Below are positions 17,819 to 27,017 of a stretch of DNA of 64,000 nt, piece after piece. This stretch comes from UBA4742 sp963785815 (lineage in GTDB: Bacteria; Actinomycetota; Acidimicrobiia; Acidimicrobiales; Acidimicrobilacustridaceae). The stretch spans positions 1,116,001 to 1,180,000 of the forward strand of contig CAWAWN010000003.1 in assembly GCA_963785815.1 (NCBI GenBank), written 5' to 3'. The notes under the pieces were generated by a model. It was not told the origin of the DNA, did no database searches, and saw nothing but the letters and a program-made list of their open reading frames with translations. The position numbers and the translations under genes were made by a program. Position 1 is the first letter of the stretch. Each line of letters opens with the position of its first letter.

Positions 17819-17857
17819 GTGGGGTGCACCTGCCGGTGGGGTCGCCGGACCAGCCTC

Positions 17858-17863
17858 TAGAGT
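17858..17863 (+). promoter_or_regulatory. -10 box TAGAGT deciding the mannosyltransferase start
   Basis: TAGAGT ends 2 bases before ATG 17866 but 8 bases before GTG 17872. The usual distance in this window favours a leaderless start at GTG 17872. Confidence 0.5.
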
Positions 17864-17871
17864 CGATGGCC

Positions 17872-18624
17872 GTGAAGTCGCTCGTGGTGCTGCCCACCTA
17901 CAACGAAGCCGAGAACGTGCTGGTGGTGCTGGACCTGGTGCGCGAGAACGTCCCCGGCGCCGAGGTGCTCGTGGTGGACGACGGCAGCCCCGACGGCACC
18001 GCCGACCTGGCCGAGAAGTGGGGTGCGGACAACGGCGGGGTCACCGTCCTGCGCCGCACCGAGAAGTCCGGGCTGGGGTCGGCGTATCGCGCCGGCTTCG
18101 GGTGGGGGCTGGCGCACGGCTTCGAGGTGCTGATCGAGATGGACTCCGACCTGCAGCACGACCCGGCCATGCTGCCGGCGCTCATCCACGCGGTGGAGGA
18201 CGGCGCCGACCTGGCCATCGGGTCGCGCTACGTGCCGGGCGGGTCGGTGCCGGGGTGGAAGTGGTCGCGCCGCCTCCTGTCGCAGGGCGGGAACATCTAC
18301 GCCGCCATGGTGCTGGGGTTGCACGTGCGGGACCTCACCGCCGGGTTCCGGGCCTACGCCGCCCGCGCCCTGCAGGCCATCGACCTGGGGGCGGTGAAAG
18401 CCGACGGCTACGGGTTCCAGATCGAGATGGCCTACGCGGTGGCCGGCAACGGTGGGCGCATCGTGGAGGTGCCCATCGCCTTCGGCAGTCGGGAGCGCGG
18501 GTCGTCCAAGATGTCGAGCTACATCGTGGTCGAGGCCCTCGCCATGGTCACCTGGTGGGCCCTGCGCGATCGGGTGTTGGCGCGAAATCGACCCAAGCCG
18601 ACCACGCGGGGTGGCGCCGGCTGA
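17872..18624 (+). CDS. Polyprenol-phosphate mannosyltransferase (GT2)
   Basis: 250 residues, GT-A fold without the C-terminal membrane domain. MKSLVVLPTYNEAENVLVVL at the start, VLVVDDGSPDGTADLAE, the catalytic IEMDSDLQHDPAMLP holding the DxD, GSRYVPGGSVPGWKWSRRLLSQGGN, and DLTAGFRAYAARAL are all hallmarks of the Ppm1/Dpm1 catalytic domain, which moves mannose from GDP-mannose to polyprenyl phosphate. That lipid sugar feeds mannosyltransferases of surface glycolipids and glycoproteins. GTG 17872 is chosen over ATG 17866 from promoter spacing and the usual MKSLVV start. Confidence 0.88.
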   Translation: MKSLVVLPTYNEAENVLVVLDLVRENVPGAEVLVVDDGSPDGTADLAEKWGADNGGVTVLRRTEKSGLGSAYRAGFGWGLAHGFEVLIEMDSDLQHDPAMLPALIHAVEDGADLAIGSRYVPGGSVPGWKWSRRLLSQGGNIYAAMVLGLHVRDLTAGFRAYAARALQAIDLGAVKADGYGFQIEMAYAVAGNGGRIVEVPIAFGSRERGSSKMSSYIVVEALAMVTWWALRDRVLARNRPKPTTRGGAG

Positions 18625-18767
18625 GGCCGTCGCCACATTGCGATCACCAGGCGGTCACACGACGATCGCGTGACGATGATCGGGTGCCGCGTCGACACGG
18701 CGCCGGCCGCGCCACATAGGCCGTTTGGACCGTTCCGTCCGATCGCGCCATGGGCGATACTGGGCCC

Positions 18768-19616
18768 GTGAACGCCACCGAGCTCAGCCTGGTCCCCTCG
18801 TGGCGCCTGGGTTCGTTGCTCCGTCGCCAGCGCGAGGCGGCCGGTCGCACGGTCGACCAGGTGGCCGGCGGCTCGCCGACCTGGTCGGCTGCCGACCTGC
18901 TGGCCATCGAGCACGGCGACGCCAACCTGACCGATGGCGACATCCTGGCCGTGGTCGAGCTCTACGGCGTCGACCCCGACGAGCTGTTGCCGGGCCGCCA
19001 CGAGCTGGTGGTCGACCTCGACCAGTGCGAGCTGGCGGCCGCGGGGCACACCCAGGCCCTGGCCGGCACGGCCCCCACCGCCGACGAGGTCCTGGCCAGC
19101 TACCTGTCGCTCGTGTACACGCTGCGCTCGGCCACGCCGGGCACACCGCTGTCGTTGCGCCAAGGCGACCTCGACGTGCTGTCCCGGGCGCTGGCCCTGG
19201 CCACCCCCGAGGTCGAGCACCGCCTCCGCGACCTGATGGTGGAGCCGGCCACCGAGATCCACCGGCGCTCGTCGTTGCTTCGGGCCCGGGTGCTGCTGCC
19301 CGCCGCCGGGGTCCTGGTGGCGCTGTGCGTCGGTGGGGCCCTGGTGGTTTCGAGCCAGTCGTCCTCGTCGCCCACCCCCAAGCCGGCGGCCCGCATCGGC
19401 ACGGCCGAGGTGCAGGAGCGCAACGCCGACGGCAGCGCCGGCCCCCAGCACACCCGGGCTCCCGACGTGAGCGCGTCCTATCCGGCTGACCCGCCGGTGG
19501 TGACCGGCAACTCCATCTCCGCCGACCAGATCCCGCCCGGTGGGGTGGGCCTGGTGCCCGCGCAGTCGGTGACCCGCTCGACCGTGGCGTCGTCGACGAC
19601 CACCACCACCGGCTGA
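18768..19616 (+). CDS. Membrane-anchored HTH protein (RodZ-like layout)
   Basis: 282 residues. The N-terminus (LGSLLRRQREAAGRTVDQVAGG to DILAVVELYGVDPDELLPG) is an XRE-type helix-turn-helix; a middle helical section follows; one transmembrane helix at about 174-195 (VLLPAAGVLVALCVGGALVVSS); then a Ser/Thr/Pro-rich extracytoplasmic tail. A cytoplasmic HTH plus one membrane pass and disordered tail is the layout of RodZ-type cytoskeletal linkers and of some membrane-bound regulators. The sequence is too divergent to choose. GTG 18768 is favoured because GATACT lies 6 bases before it; ATG 18750 is an alternative. Confidence 0.7.
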   Translation: MNATELSLVPSWRLGSLLRRQREAAGRTVDQVAGGSPTWSAADLLAIEHGDANLTDGDILAVVELYGVDPDELLPGRHELVVDLDQCELAAAGHTQALAGTAPTADEVLASYLSLVYTLRSATPGTPLSLRQGDLDVLSRALALATPEVEHRLRDLMVEPATEIHRRSSLLRARVLLPAAGVLVALCVGGALVVSSQSSSSPTPKPAARIGTAEVQERNADGSAGPQHTRAPDVSASYPADPPVVTGNSISADQIPPGGVGLVPAQSVTRSTVASSTTTTTG

Positions 19617-19692
19617 GCGCACCGCCGGTTCGCCCCGATGGGGTGCCAGGCCCGTGCCGTCCGGGGGCGGCGATCTCGGGCACACTGGGGCC

Positions 19693-20184
19693 ATGCGTGA
19701 CTGGCTGGTCGCCGGAGCGGTGATCGAGGGGCCCGACGGCGTGCTGCTGGTCCACAACCGCCGGCGCAACGGCTCGCACGACTGGTCACCGCCTGGTGGG
19801 GTGATCGACGAGGGCGAGAGCGTCCTGGCGGGGCTGGCCCGGGAGGTGGCAGAGGAGACAGGGCTGGTGGTGACCAGCTGGGAAGGCCCCATCTACGACA
19901 TCGAGGTGGTGGCGCCTGACCTGGGTTGGCGGCTGCGCGTGGAGTCGTTCCGGGCGCTCGAGTTCTCGGGCGAGCTGGTGGTCGATGATCCCGACGGCAT
20001 CGTGGTGGACGCCTGCTTCGTCGACCCCGCCACCTGTGCCGGACACCTCCGTGGGGCGTCGCGCTGGGTGGGCGAGCCGCTGTCGGAGTGGCTGGCCGAG
20101 CCGTGGTCGGGCCAGCGCTCGTTCGGCTACGACGTGGCTGGCGCCGAGCTGGGCGCGCTCTCGGTCACCCGCCGCCTCGGCTGA
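19693..20184 (+). CDS. NUDIX hydrolase
   Basis: 163 residues. The Nudix box GGVIDEGESVLAGLAREVAEETGL (GX5EX7REUXEEXGU) is intact at about residues 36-59, so metal-dependent cleavage of a nucleoside diphosphate linked to X is expected. ATG 19693 begins the first strand (MRDWLVAGAVIEG); CACACT 6 bases upstream may be its -10 box. The stop lies 6 bases before the DNA polymerase IV start, so the pair is probably cotranscribed; a housecleaning role on damaged nucleotides would fit that partner, by inference only. Confidence 0.85.
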   Translation: MRDWLVAGAVIEGPDGVLLVHNRRRNGSHDWSPPGGVIDEGESVLAGLAREVAEETGLVVTSWEGPIYDIEVVAPDLGWRLRVESFRALEFSGELVVDDPDGIVVDACFVDPATCAGHLRGASRWVGEPLSEWLAEPWSGQRSFGYDVAGAELGALSVTRRLG

Positions 20185-20190
20185 GCACCG

Positions 20191-21561
20191 ATGAGCCCGG
20201 CCGAACGCTCAGTGCCGGCTCTCGGTGACGTGGTCACGCCGGAGCCGGGAATCCTGCACGTGGACATGGACGCCTTCTTCGTGTCGGTCGAGCTGCTGGA
20301 CCACCCGGAGCTGCGCGGCCGCCCGGTGCTGGTGGGCGGCGCCGGCGATCGTGGGGTGGTGGCCGCCGCCTCCTACGAGGCGCGCGCCTATGGCGTCCAC
20401 TCGGCCATGTCCTCGGTGCGGGCCCGGCGGCTGTGCCCCCACGCCCTCTTCCTGCACGGCCGCCACGACCGCTACGGCCAGGTCAGCGAGCAGGTGATGG
20501 AGATCTTCCGCTCGTTCACCCCGCGGGTGGAGCCCATCTCGTTGGACGAGGCCTTCCTGGACGTGGGCGCCTCCCGCCGCCTCCACGGTCCACCCATCGA
20601 GATCGCAGCCCACATCCGCCGGCGGGTGCACGACGAGGTCGGCCTCACCTGCTCGGTGGGCGTGGCGCCCTCGAAGTTCGTGGCCAAGCTGGCCTCGGAG
20701 GCGGCCAAGCCCCGCGCCTCGGTGGATGGCCCGCGCCCTGGGCTAGGGGTGAAGGTGGTGGCCTCCGACGAGGTGCTCGACTTCCTGTGGCCGCTGCCGG
20801 TGTCGGCGCTGTGGGGCGTCGGTCCGGCCACGCTGGCCCGGCTCGAGCGCCTGGGCATCTCCACCATCGCCGAGCTGGCCGCCATGCCCGTCGAGCTGGT
20901 CACGGCCACGCTCGGCACCGCCGCCGGCCGTCACCTCCACGCCCTGGCCAACGGCATCGACGATCGCGCCGTCGAGCCCGAGCGGCCGCTCAAGTCGGTG
21001 GGCCACGAGGAGACCTTCGCCCACGACCACCACACCCGCGACACGCTCGAGCGCGAGGTGGTCCGCCTGGCCGACGCCGTTGGCAGCCGCCTGCGCCAGC
21101 ACGGCCTGGCCGGCCGCACCGTGACCCTGAAGGTGCGCTTCAGCGACTTCCACACCATCACCCGCTCGGCCACCCGGCCCGAGGCCACCGACTCGACCTC
21201 GCTCATCACCCGCGAGGCCAAGCAGCTGCTGGCCGGGGTCGACCCGTCCTCGGGGGTGCGCCTCATCGGGGTCAGCGTGAGCGGGCTCAGCGCCGGAGCC
21301 ACCCGCCAGCTGTCGTTGGACGAGGCCGGGGCCGCGGGCTGGGACGGCGCGACCGAGGCGGTGGACGCCATCCGGGCCCGGTTCGGCCGCGCCGCCATCG
21401 GGCCTGCCAGCCTGGCCGAGCCGGGTCGGGTGGCGGTGCACCAGCCGGGTGACGCCCCCTGGGGACCGAATCGAGCCGATCCGACGGACCCGAGGGAGCC
21501 GACCGATCGGCCCGATCAGCCCGATCCGCCGGCCTCACCTGGGCCGGGGCCCGGCCGCTGA
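20191..21561 (+). CDS. dinB: DNA polymerase IV (Y family)
   Basis: 456 residues. Palm motifs are intact: ILHVDMDAFFVSVE with the first catalytic Asp pair, AAASYEARAYGVHSAMS for template and nucleotide contact, and PISLDEAFLDVGASRRL with the SLDE motif. Thumb helix-hairpin-helix LWGVGPATLARLERLGISTIAEL and little finger domain follow; RQLSLDE resembles an internal clamp-binding motif. Performs translesion synthesis. The last 40 residues are Pro/Asp-rich and likely disordered. Confidence 0.92.
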   Translation: MSPAERSVPALGDVVTPEPGILHVDMDAFFVSVELLDHPELRGRPVLVGGAGDRGVVAAASYEARAYGVHSAMSSVRARRLCPHALFLHGRHDRYGQVSEQVMEIFRSFTPRVEPISLDEAFLDVGASRRLHGPPIEIAAHIRRRVHDEVGLTCSVGVAPSKFVAKLASEAAKPRASVDGPRPGLGVKVVASDEVLDFLWPLPVSALWGVGPATLARLERLGISTIAELAAMPVELVTATLGTAAGRHLHALANGIDDRAVEPERPLKSVGHEETFAHDHHTRDTLEREVVRLADAVGSRLRQHGLAGRTVTLKVRFSDFHTITRSATRPEATDSTSLITREAKQLLAGVDPSSGVRLIGVSVSGLSAGATRQLSLDEAGAAGWDGATEAVDAIRARFGRAAIGPASLAEPGRVAVHQPGDAPWGPNRADPTDPREPTDRPDQPDPPASPGPGPGR

Positions 21562-21742
21562 CCGGCCGGGAAGGCCGTCGGGCTCAAGGCGGCGATGAAC
21601 CCGGCCGAAAATCGGGCGGAAGATCAGGTTCCGCGCGTTGTTGACCAGCGGCTGCTGTGGAAAGATGACATCCGGGATCTCCCGAACCGTCGGGCCGCCG
21701 GCGCAGCGATCGACCGGGGCCAACCGACAAGGGGTGAAGCAG

Positions 21743-22117
21743 GTGCCGCTTTCCGAGGACGAACAGCGAATCCTCAGCGAGATCGAAGCCAAGCTCTACG
21801 AGAGCGATCCCGGGCTTGCGCGCGACATCGCCGACACCACCATCTACACCCACGCCTACCGCAACCTGAAGTGGTCGCTGCTGGGCTTCGTGGCCGGGTT
21901 GGCGGTGCTGGTCCTCACGCTGGGCATCAGCTTCATCCTGGCCTTCTTCGGGTTCGTGATCATGCTGGTCTCCGCCCTCGCCTTCGAGCGCAACGCCCGC
22001 CGCATGGGCAAGGCCGGGATGGACCAGATCACCCAGTCGATGCGGGCGGCCGGGTTGCGCGACTACTTCGGCAACACCAGCCAGCGCATGCGCGATCGCT
22101 TCAAGCGCGAAGAGTAA
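21743..22117 (+). CDS. DUF3040 membrane protein
   Basis: 124 residues. MPLSEDEQRILSEIEAKLYESDPGLA is the standard opening of DUF3040 proteins, followed by two transmembrane helices (WSLLGFVAGLAVLVLTLGI and FILAFFGFVIMLVSALAFE) and a basic C-terminal tail. The family is confined to actinobacteria and its function is unknown; it is often near division genes. GTG 21743 is chosen because AAGGGG lies 8 bases upstream and the family start matches; GTG 21734 is an alternative. It converges on the transglutaminase gene with a 17-base overlap. Confidence 0.82.
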   Translation: MPLSEDEQRILSEIEAKLYESDPGLARDIADTTIYTHAYRNLKWSLLGFVAGLAVLVLTLGISFILAFFGFVIMLVSALAFERNARRMGKAGMDQITQSMRAAGLRDYFGNTSQRMRDRFKREE

Positions 22118-24512
22118 GCAGGCCAGCCGGGTCGTCCGGCTCGGCTGACTCGGCGCGGCGGGGTCGCCGCAGGTGGCGCACGTCGAGCTCGTCGGCCACC
22201 CGTCGCCAGCGCGGGACCTGATCACGGGTGATCGACTGCACGGTGATGGCCGTCGTCTCGGCCGCGGTCGCCGTCTCCTCGTCGAGCGCCTGCGTGCCGA
22301 ACAGGGCGGCGTCGGCGGCGCCGGCCAGCGCCGCCAGCGCGCTCGCCTGGGTGGGCAGGCGTCGCCCGGCGCGGGCCGCGAACTCGCGGGCCGTCTCGTC
22401 GCGGTGGCGGGTGTGGCCCAGCTGGGCCATGGCCTCCTCTGCCTCGACCCAGGCCAGGCGCACCCGGGCCACCGGGGTCGTGGCCTGCTGGTGGCGCCGT
22501 CGCCGTCGCAGCGCCCGCGCGGTCGGGACGGCCAGCGCGTAGATCACGGCCAACCCCAACAGCGCCAGCACCAGCAGACCGATCCAGGCGCCCAGGTCCA
22601 CGCTGTTGCCGTGGTCGACGGCAGTGGGTCCGCTGGCCGACTGGGGGGCCTGGGTGGTGGTGGGCGCCGCCGGCGCCAGGGTGACGGTGGTGGGCGCCAC
22701 CGTCACCGGCGTGGAGCTGTCGGGACCGATGCCCCGACCGGTGTCCTGCTGCGCGGGGACGCCCAGGTAGCTGGCCTCATCGGGTGCGCCGCGCCCGGGG
22801 GTGGGCTCGAAGGGCACCCAGCCGTACTGGCCCAGGTAGACCTCGGGCCAGGCGTGGGCCTGGGCCCCCTTCACGTCGTACTGGTTGCTCACCCCGGTGT
22901 CCTGCACGCCGGGCGTGAAGCCGACGGCCACCCGGGTGGGCAGCCCCACCGAGCGGGCCAGGGCGGCGAAGGTGCCGGCGAACTGCTGGCAGTAGCCCCG
23001 CTTGACCCGCAGGAACGTGTCGATGGCGTGGTCGTCGTTCTGGTAGTCGACGGTGGGGTCGTAGCTGAACCCGCCGCCGGAGCGGAAGTAGGTCTGCAAC
23101 GCCAACGCCTCGTCGTAGGGCGTGCGGGCCGATGCCGTGACCTGGCGGGCCAGCGCCACCGCCGAGGCGCTCAGCCCGGGCACGGACAGGTCCTGGCGGC
23201 GGATGGCGTCGGGGATGGCTCGGGAGGCGGCGCGCAGGTCGCTGGCCCGGTAGTTCGGCTCGACCGAGCGGATGGCGTAGGTGAGGCTGTCGGAGTCGGA
23301 CAGGTTGGTGTCGACGATCAGGGTCGACGAGCTGGCCTGGTACCGAGCCCGGAAGGCGTTGGGGGTGATGGCCACCGGGACGTAGGCCGCCGGCAGCCAC
23401 AGCTCGGCCAGGCGGCTGATGGTGAAGGTCTGGTTCAGGGCGGCGGACGGAGCCGGCTGGGGCACGCCCGGCGGCAGCGTGCCCGAGAGGTGGCCGGAGG
23501 CCGAGTCGTACTTGCCGCTCGACTCCCAGATCTCGCCGGTGAAGATGTCGAGCGACGTCAGCCGCCAGTAGGCCGGCCGCGGGCTGGTCACGGTGAACAG
23601 GCTCTCGTCGGCGTCGGGCCCGTTGAGCTTGCTCTTGATGTCGACCAGCGGGCTGATGGTGACCCGGTCGCCTCCGCCGCCCTGGTTGCCGTGCCAGTGG
23701 ACCACCCCGGGCTGGCCCGCCCCGGGGAGGTGGGGCGCCACGATGGCGCCGAGCAGCACCGATACGGCGGTGGCCGCCGCTCCCACGTGGACCAACCAGG
23801 CCGACCCGCGCTCGACCTGGTTGGTCAGCCAGGTGGTCGTGCGCTCGCGCTGGGTCACGCGGTGCTCGAGCACGAAGACCATGGCCGCGCCGACGTAGAG
23901 CACGGTGGTGAGGATCTGGCCCCGACTCGACCCCACGAAGATGGTGAAGCCGGCCAGCGTCAAGGTGGGCACCAGCGCTTCGATGGGCGACCACAGGCGG
24001 AAGGCGGCCCAGTCGGCCAGGAACACCGCGAAGCACACCGCCGCGGCCGCGGCCAGCTGGAAGCCGGTCTGGGGGGCGGTGGGGGCCACCACCGTCTCGA
24101 AGGCGTGCCACGACGACACCAGCGAGTCCCGAGCCGCCTGGGCCGTGCTCGGGGTGGGCAGGCCCAGCCAGGCGGTGTGGTGGAGGAGCAGCCAGGTGAC
24201 CAGCACGACGAAGCCCAGGATCGTGCCCAGCGCGCACAGTCCCAGCGACAGCCCGCGACGACGGGCCGCGGCCAGCCCGACGTGGGTGGCGCCGGCCACG
24301 ACGATGAGGGGGAAGGCATAGGTCGCGCCGGTGAAGATGCGGGAGAACCCGACGATCACGGCCAGCGTGACCAGGGCCAGGCACCACTCGGCCGCGGCCA
24401 GGTGGGCGGGGCGCTCGGCGTTGCCGGGGCGAGCCCGGCCGGTGGCCCGGGCGCCCCGCGTCGGCGCCGGGCGCGACCCGGGCGTGGCGCGCGGGGTGGT
24501 GGTGGCGGTCAT
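22101..24512 (-). CDS. TgpA-like transmembrane transglutaminase
   Basis: 803 residues. The N-terminal 240 residues carry about six transmembrane helices (DUF3488-type), then a large extracytoplasmic region containing the transglutaminase-like core: catalytic Cys in RGYCQQFAGTFAALARSVGLP, His in AHAWPEVYLGQYGWVPFEPTPG with the downstream Asp/Glu, then a Thr/Pro-rich linker, one more transmembrane helix (WIGLLVLALLGLAVIYALAV) and a cytoplasmic tail. It starts at ATG 24512, overlapping the DUF58 stop (ATGA). MoxR, DUF58 and transglutaminase genes together form a widespread membrane-linked unit of unclear function, possibly protein cross-linking or cleavage at the envelope. Confidence 0.88.
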   Translation of the reverse strand: MTATTTPRATPGSRPAPTRGARATGRARPGNAERPAHLAAAEWCLALVTLAVIVGFSRIFTGATYAFPLIVVAGATHVGLAAARRRGLSLGLCALGTILGFVVLVTWLLLHHTAWLGLPTPSTAQAARDSLVSSWHAFETVVAPTAPQTGFQLAAAAAVCFAVFLADWAAFRLWSPIEALVPTLTLAGFTIFVGSSRGQILTTVLYVGAAMVFVLEHRVTQRERTTTWLTNQVERGSAWLVHVGAAATAVSVLLGAIVAPHLPGAGQPGVVHWHGNQGGGGDRVTISPLVDIKSKLNGPDADESLFTVTSPRPAYWRLTSLDIFTGEIWESSGKYDSASGHLSGTLPPGVPQPAPSAALNQTFTISRLAELWLPAAYVPVAITPNAFRARYQASSSTLIVDTNLSDSDSLTYAIRSVEPNYRASDLRAASRAIPDAIRRQDLSVPGLSASAVALARQVTASARTPYDEALALQTYFRSGGGFSYDPTVDYQNDDHAIDTFLRVKRGYCQQFAGTFAALARSVGLPTRVAVGFTPGVQDTGVSNQYDVKGAQAHAWPEVYLGQYGWVPFEPTPGRGAPDEASYLGVPAQQDTGRGIGPDSSTPVTVAPTTVTLAPAAPTTTQAPQSASGPTAVDHGNSVDLGAWIGLLVLALLGLAVIYALAVPTARALRRRRRHQQATTPVARVRLAWVEAEEAMAQLGHTRHRDETAREFAARAGRRLPTQASALAALAGAADAALFGTQALDEETATAAETTAITVQSITRDQVPRWRRVADELDVRHLRRPRRAESAEPDDPAGLLTLRA

Positions 24513-25822
24513 CGGCGCGGTCGGTTCGGTCGGTTGAAGCGGTCCCAGTCCTCGACGGCGTCGGGCTCGTTGGCCGCCGCGTCCACCGTGGCCGCCGCGG
24601 CCCGGGCCACCGACAGGGCGGGGGCGGGCCGACGCCAGCCCACCTGGGTGCGCCGCGACGGGTGCACGGTGCGGTTCCAGGTCTCGGCGAACCCCGCGTC
24701 GCCGCTGATGGTCATCACCCCTCGGGGGGTGGTGGCCGGCGGAACGGCGGTGCGATCCCAGCTCGACCGGTCGAAGGCCACGATGGTGAGGGCACCGAAT
24801 CGGGGTCGCAGCCGGGCCAGCCGTTCCAGCTCGGCCTGGCTGGCCAGGGCCACCACCACCACCAGGGCACCGCCAGGCGCCCCGCGGGCCAACCGGTCGA
24901 GCACCCGTTGGAAGGCCGCCTCGTTGGTGGCCTCCACGCTGGCCAGGTGCTCCATGATGGCCTCGACGTGGGCGTGGCCCGCGGCGAAGCCGGAGTCGGC
25001 CCCGTCGGTGGAGACCAGGCGCACCAGGTCCTGGCGGTGGGCGCTGGAGGCCACCAGGCTGGCCGCGGCGGAGATGACCAGCTCGAGCGACTCGGGCGTG
25101 TTGGTGGAGGACCGCACGTCGACCAGCACGGTGGCCCGCCCCTGCCACGGCAGCTCGTCCTGGCGCACCATGAGATCGTCGTGGCGGGCCGTCGACGGCC
25201 AGTGCACCCGGCGCAGGTCGTCGCCCACCACGTAGTCGCGCAGGGCGTAGAAGTCCTCGCCGCCTCGCCCGAGGGAGTTGGGGTGCTCGGCGCCGGCCAG
25301 AGGATCGTTCCCCGTGGTGAGCGGCAGCGGCTCGATCTCGTCGACCCGGGGGTAGACGGTCAGGTCGGACGCCCCCGAGGCGGTCAGGGTGGCCCGGGCC
25401 AGGCCGAAGGGGTCGGTCAGCTCGACCTGGAGCGGCCCCACGGTGAGGATGCCCCGCCGCTCGGTGGGCAGGCGGTAGGCGGCCCGGGCCGACTCACCGG
25501 GGGCCAGCGGTCCCACCAGCAGGCGCGCCCCCCGGGTACCCGACACGGCGTCGTGCAGGCTGAGCAGGGGAGACCGTCCCGAGCCCTGGTTCTGCACCTT
25601 GACCTCGACCCGGCTGGGCGTGCCGGCGTGGACGCGAGGCGGATGCAGCTCCCGGGACACGTCGATGCGGATGCGGGTCAGGGCCACGCCCACCACGGTC
25701 ACGCCCACCAGCACGGCCAGCACCGACCCGAGCAGGTAGAGCTCGATGGTGCCGAACAGGCGCCCGGCGACGAGCAGGGCGACGGCGGCGAGCAGGGTCA
25801 GGCGACCCTGGAGGGTCAGCAA
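24509..25822 (-). CDS. DUF58 membrane protein, MoxR partner
   Basis: 437 residues. Two N-terminal transmembrane helices (LTLLAAVALLVAGRLF and LYLLGSVLAVLVGVTVVGVAL), a beta-sandwich region, and the DUF58 signature GGEDFYALRDYVVGDDLRRVHWPSTARHDDLMVRQ followed by a VWA-like core beginning ATVLVDVRSST. Encoded directly after MoxR, the chaperone-like ATPase thought to act on VWA partners, and translationally coupled to the transglutaminase. The TTG start at 25822 is 5 bases after the moxR stop. Confidence 0.85.
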   Translation of the reverse strand: MLTLQGRLTLLAAVALLVAGRLFGTIELYLLGSVLAVLVGVTVVGVALTRIRIDVSRELHPPRVHAGTPSRVEVKVQNQGSGRSPLLSLHDAVSGTRGARLLVGPLAPGESARAAYRLPTERRGILTVGPLQVELTDPFGLARATLTASGASDLTVYPRVDEIEPLPLTTGNDPLAGAEHPNSLGRGGEDFYALRDYVVGDDLRRVHWPSTARHDDLMVRQDELPWQGRATVLVDVRSSTNTPESLELVISAAASLVASSAHRQDLVRLVSTDGADSGFAAGHAHVEAIMEHLASVEATNEAAFQRVLDRLARGAPGGALVVVVALASQAELERLARLRPRFGALTIVAFDRSSWDRTAVPPATTPRGVMTISGDAGFAETWNRTVHPSRRTQVGWRRPAPALSVARAAAATVDAAANEPDAVEDWDRFNRPNRPRR

Positions 25823-25827
25823 GGGGC

Positions 25828-26802
25828 TCAGGTGGCCGTGTCGCTGGGGATCGCCACGCGGCGCAGGATCTCGTCGAGCAGGTCAGCCGAGGTGGCACCC
25901 TGGAGCTGCGCCTCGGCGGTCACCAGCAGGCGGTGGGCCAGCACGGGCCCGGCCAGCGCCTTGAAGTCGTCGGGGATGACGTAGGAGCGGCTGTCGGCCG
26001 CGGCCCGGGCCCGGGCCACCCGCATGAGGCTGAGGGTGGCCCGCGGCGACATGCCCAGGGCGAACTGGGGATGGCGGCGGGTGGTGTCGGCCAGGTCGAC
26101 CAGGTAGGCCCGCAGGCTGGGGGCCACGTGCACCGAGCGGGCGGTGGCGATCATGGCCTCGATCTCCACGGCGCTGACCACGGCGCCGATGTCGTCGAGG
26201 CTGGTGTGGTCGCCGTGGGTCTCGAGGATGTCGATCTCGGCGCTGCGCGACGGGTACCCCACCGAGACGCGCATCAGGAACCGGTCGAGCTGGCTCTCGG
26301 GCAGGGGGTAGGTGCCCTCGTGCTCGATCGGGTTCTGGGTGGCGATCACCATGAACGGCGAGCCCAGCGGGTAGGTGGCGTTGTCGACGGTGACCTGGCC
26401 CTCGGCCATGGCCTCCAGCAGCGCCGACTGGGTCTTGGGCGAGGCCCGGTTGATCTCGTCGCCCAGCACGATGGGGGCGAACACCGGCCCGGGGCGGAAC
26501 TCGAAGCAACCGTCGCTGCGGTTCCACACGGTGACGCCGACCACGTCGGAGGGCAGCAGGTCGGGGGTGAACTGGATGCGCCCGAACGTGCAGTCGATGG
26601 ACCGGGCCAGGGCCTTGGCCAGGCTGGTCTTGCCCACGCCGGGCACGTCCTCGATGAGCAGGTGACCCTCGGAGATCAGGCAGAGCAGCGCCAGGCCGAT
26701 GACCTCGGGCTTGCCCTGGATCACGCGCTCGATGTTGGTGGAGATGGCGTTGAAGATCTCCGCGAACGGCGCGTGGTCGATCACCGTCTCCTGCGTCGCC
26801 AA
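25828..26802 (-). CDS. MoxR-family AAA+ ATPase
   Basis: 324 residues. Walker A IEDVPGVGKTSLAKAL, Walker B APIVLGDEINRASPKTQSALLEAM, sensor 1 MVIATQNPIEHEGTYPLPESQLDRF, and the C-terminal lid with SPRATLSLMRVARARA: complete MoxR. Acts as a chaperone-like ATPase, usually on VWA-domain proteins; the next gene encodes a candidate client. The TTG start is supported by GAGGAG 7 bases upstream. First gene of a three-gene operon. Confidence 0.92.
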   Translation of the reverse strand: MATQETVIDHAPFAEIFNAISTNIERVIQGKPEVIGLALLCLISEGHLLIEDVPGVGKTSLAKALARSIDCTFGRIQFTPDLLPSDVVGVTVWNRSDGCFEFRPGPVFAPIVLGDEINRASPKTQSALLEAMAEGQVTVDNATYPLGSPFMVIATQNPIEHEGTYPLPESQLDRFLMRVSVGYPSRSAEIDILETHGDHTSLDDIGAVVSAVEIEAMIATARSVHVAPSLRAYLVDLADTTRRHPQFALGMSPRATLSLMRVARARAAADSRSYVIPDDFKALAGPVLAHRLLVTAEAQLQGATSADLLDEILRRVAIPSDTAT

Positions 26803-26950
26803 GAGGTTGCTCCTCGGTCCGGTGGTGGAGCGATCAGGCTGGGCCCGACCGTCTGCCCCACGTGAAGTTCGCTGCGACCGCCTGGTCGGTTCCCCCAGAG
26901 TAGGGCCGCATCACCTCCATCGGCCCCTCGGGACCCCAATTCCAACCCTC

Positions 26951-27008
26951 CCCCCGAAATCTGTGCACTTCCTTCGACCGGGTCGTAGGACGTGCACAGA
27001 TCTGGGGG
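26951..27008. repeat. Long interrupted palindrome upstream of ROK gene
   Basis: ATCTGTGCAC (26959-26968) and GTGCACAGAT (26992-27001) are perfect arms; CCCCC (26951-26955) and GGGGG (27004-27008) extend them outside; CCT-T-CGACC and GGTCG-T-AGG pair inside around a one-base centre. It ends 10 bases before the -10 box of the ROK kinase gene and lies 148 bases upstream of moxR. An operator for a dimeric repressor or a repeat element. The rest of the 228-bp gap shows nothing else. Confidence 0.7.
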
Positions 27009-27017
27009 TGGGTCGTC

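Noticed and set aside
22173..25235. 1,020-codon open frame on the plus strand
   Set aside because: It is antisense to the transglutaminase and DUF58 genes, whose motifs are unmistakable; composition is Gly/Arg/Gln-rich shadow coding typical of high GC.
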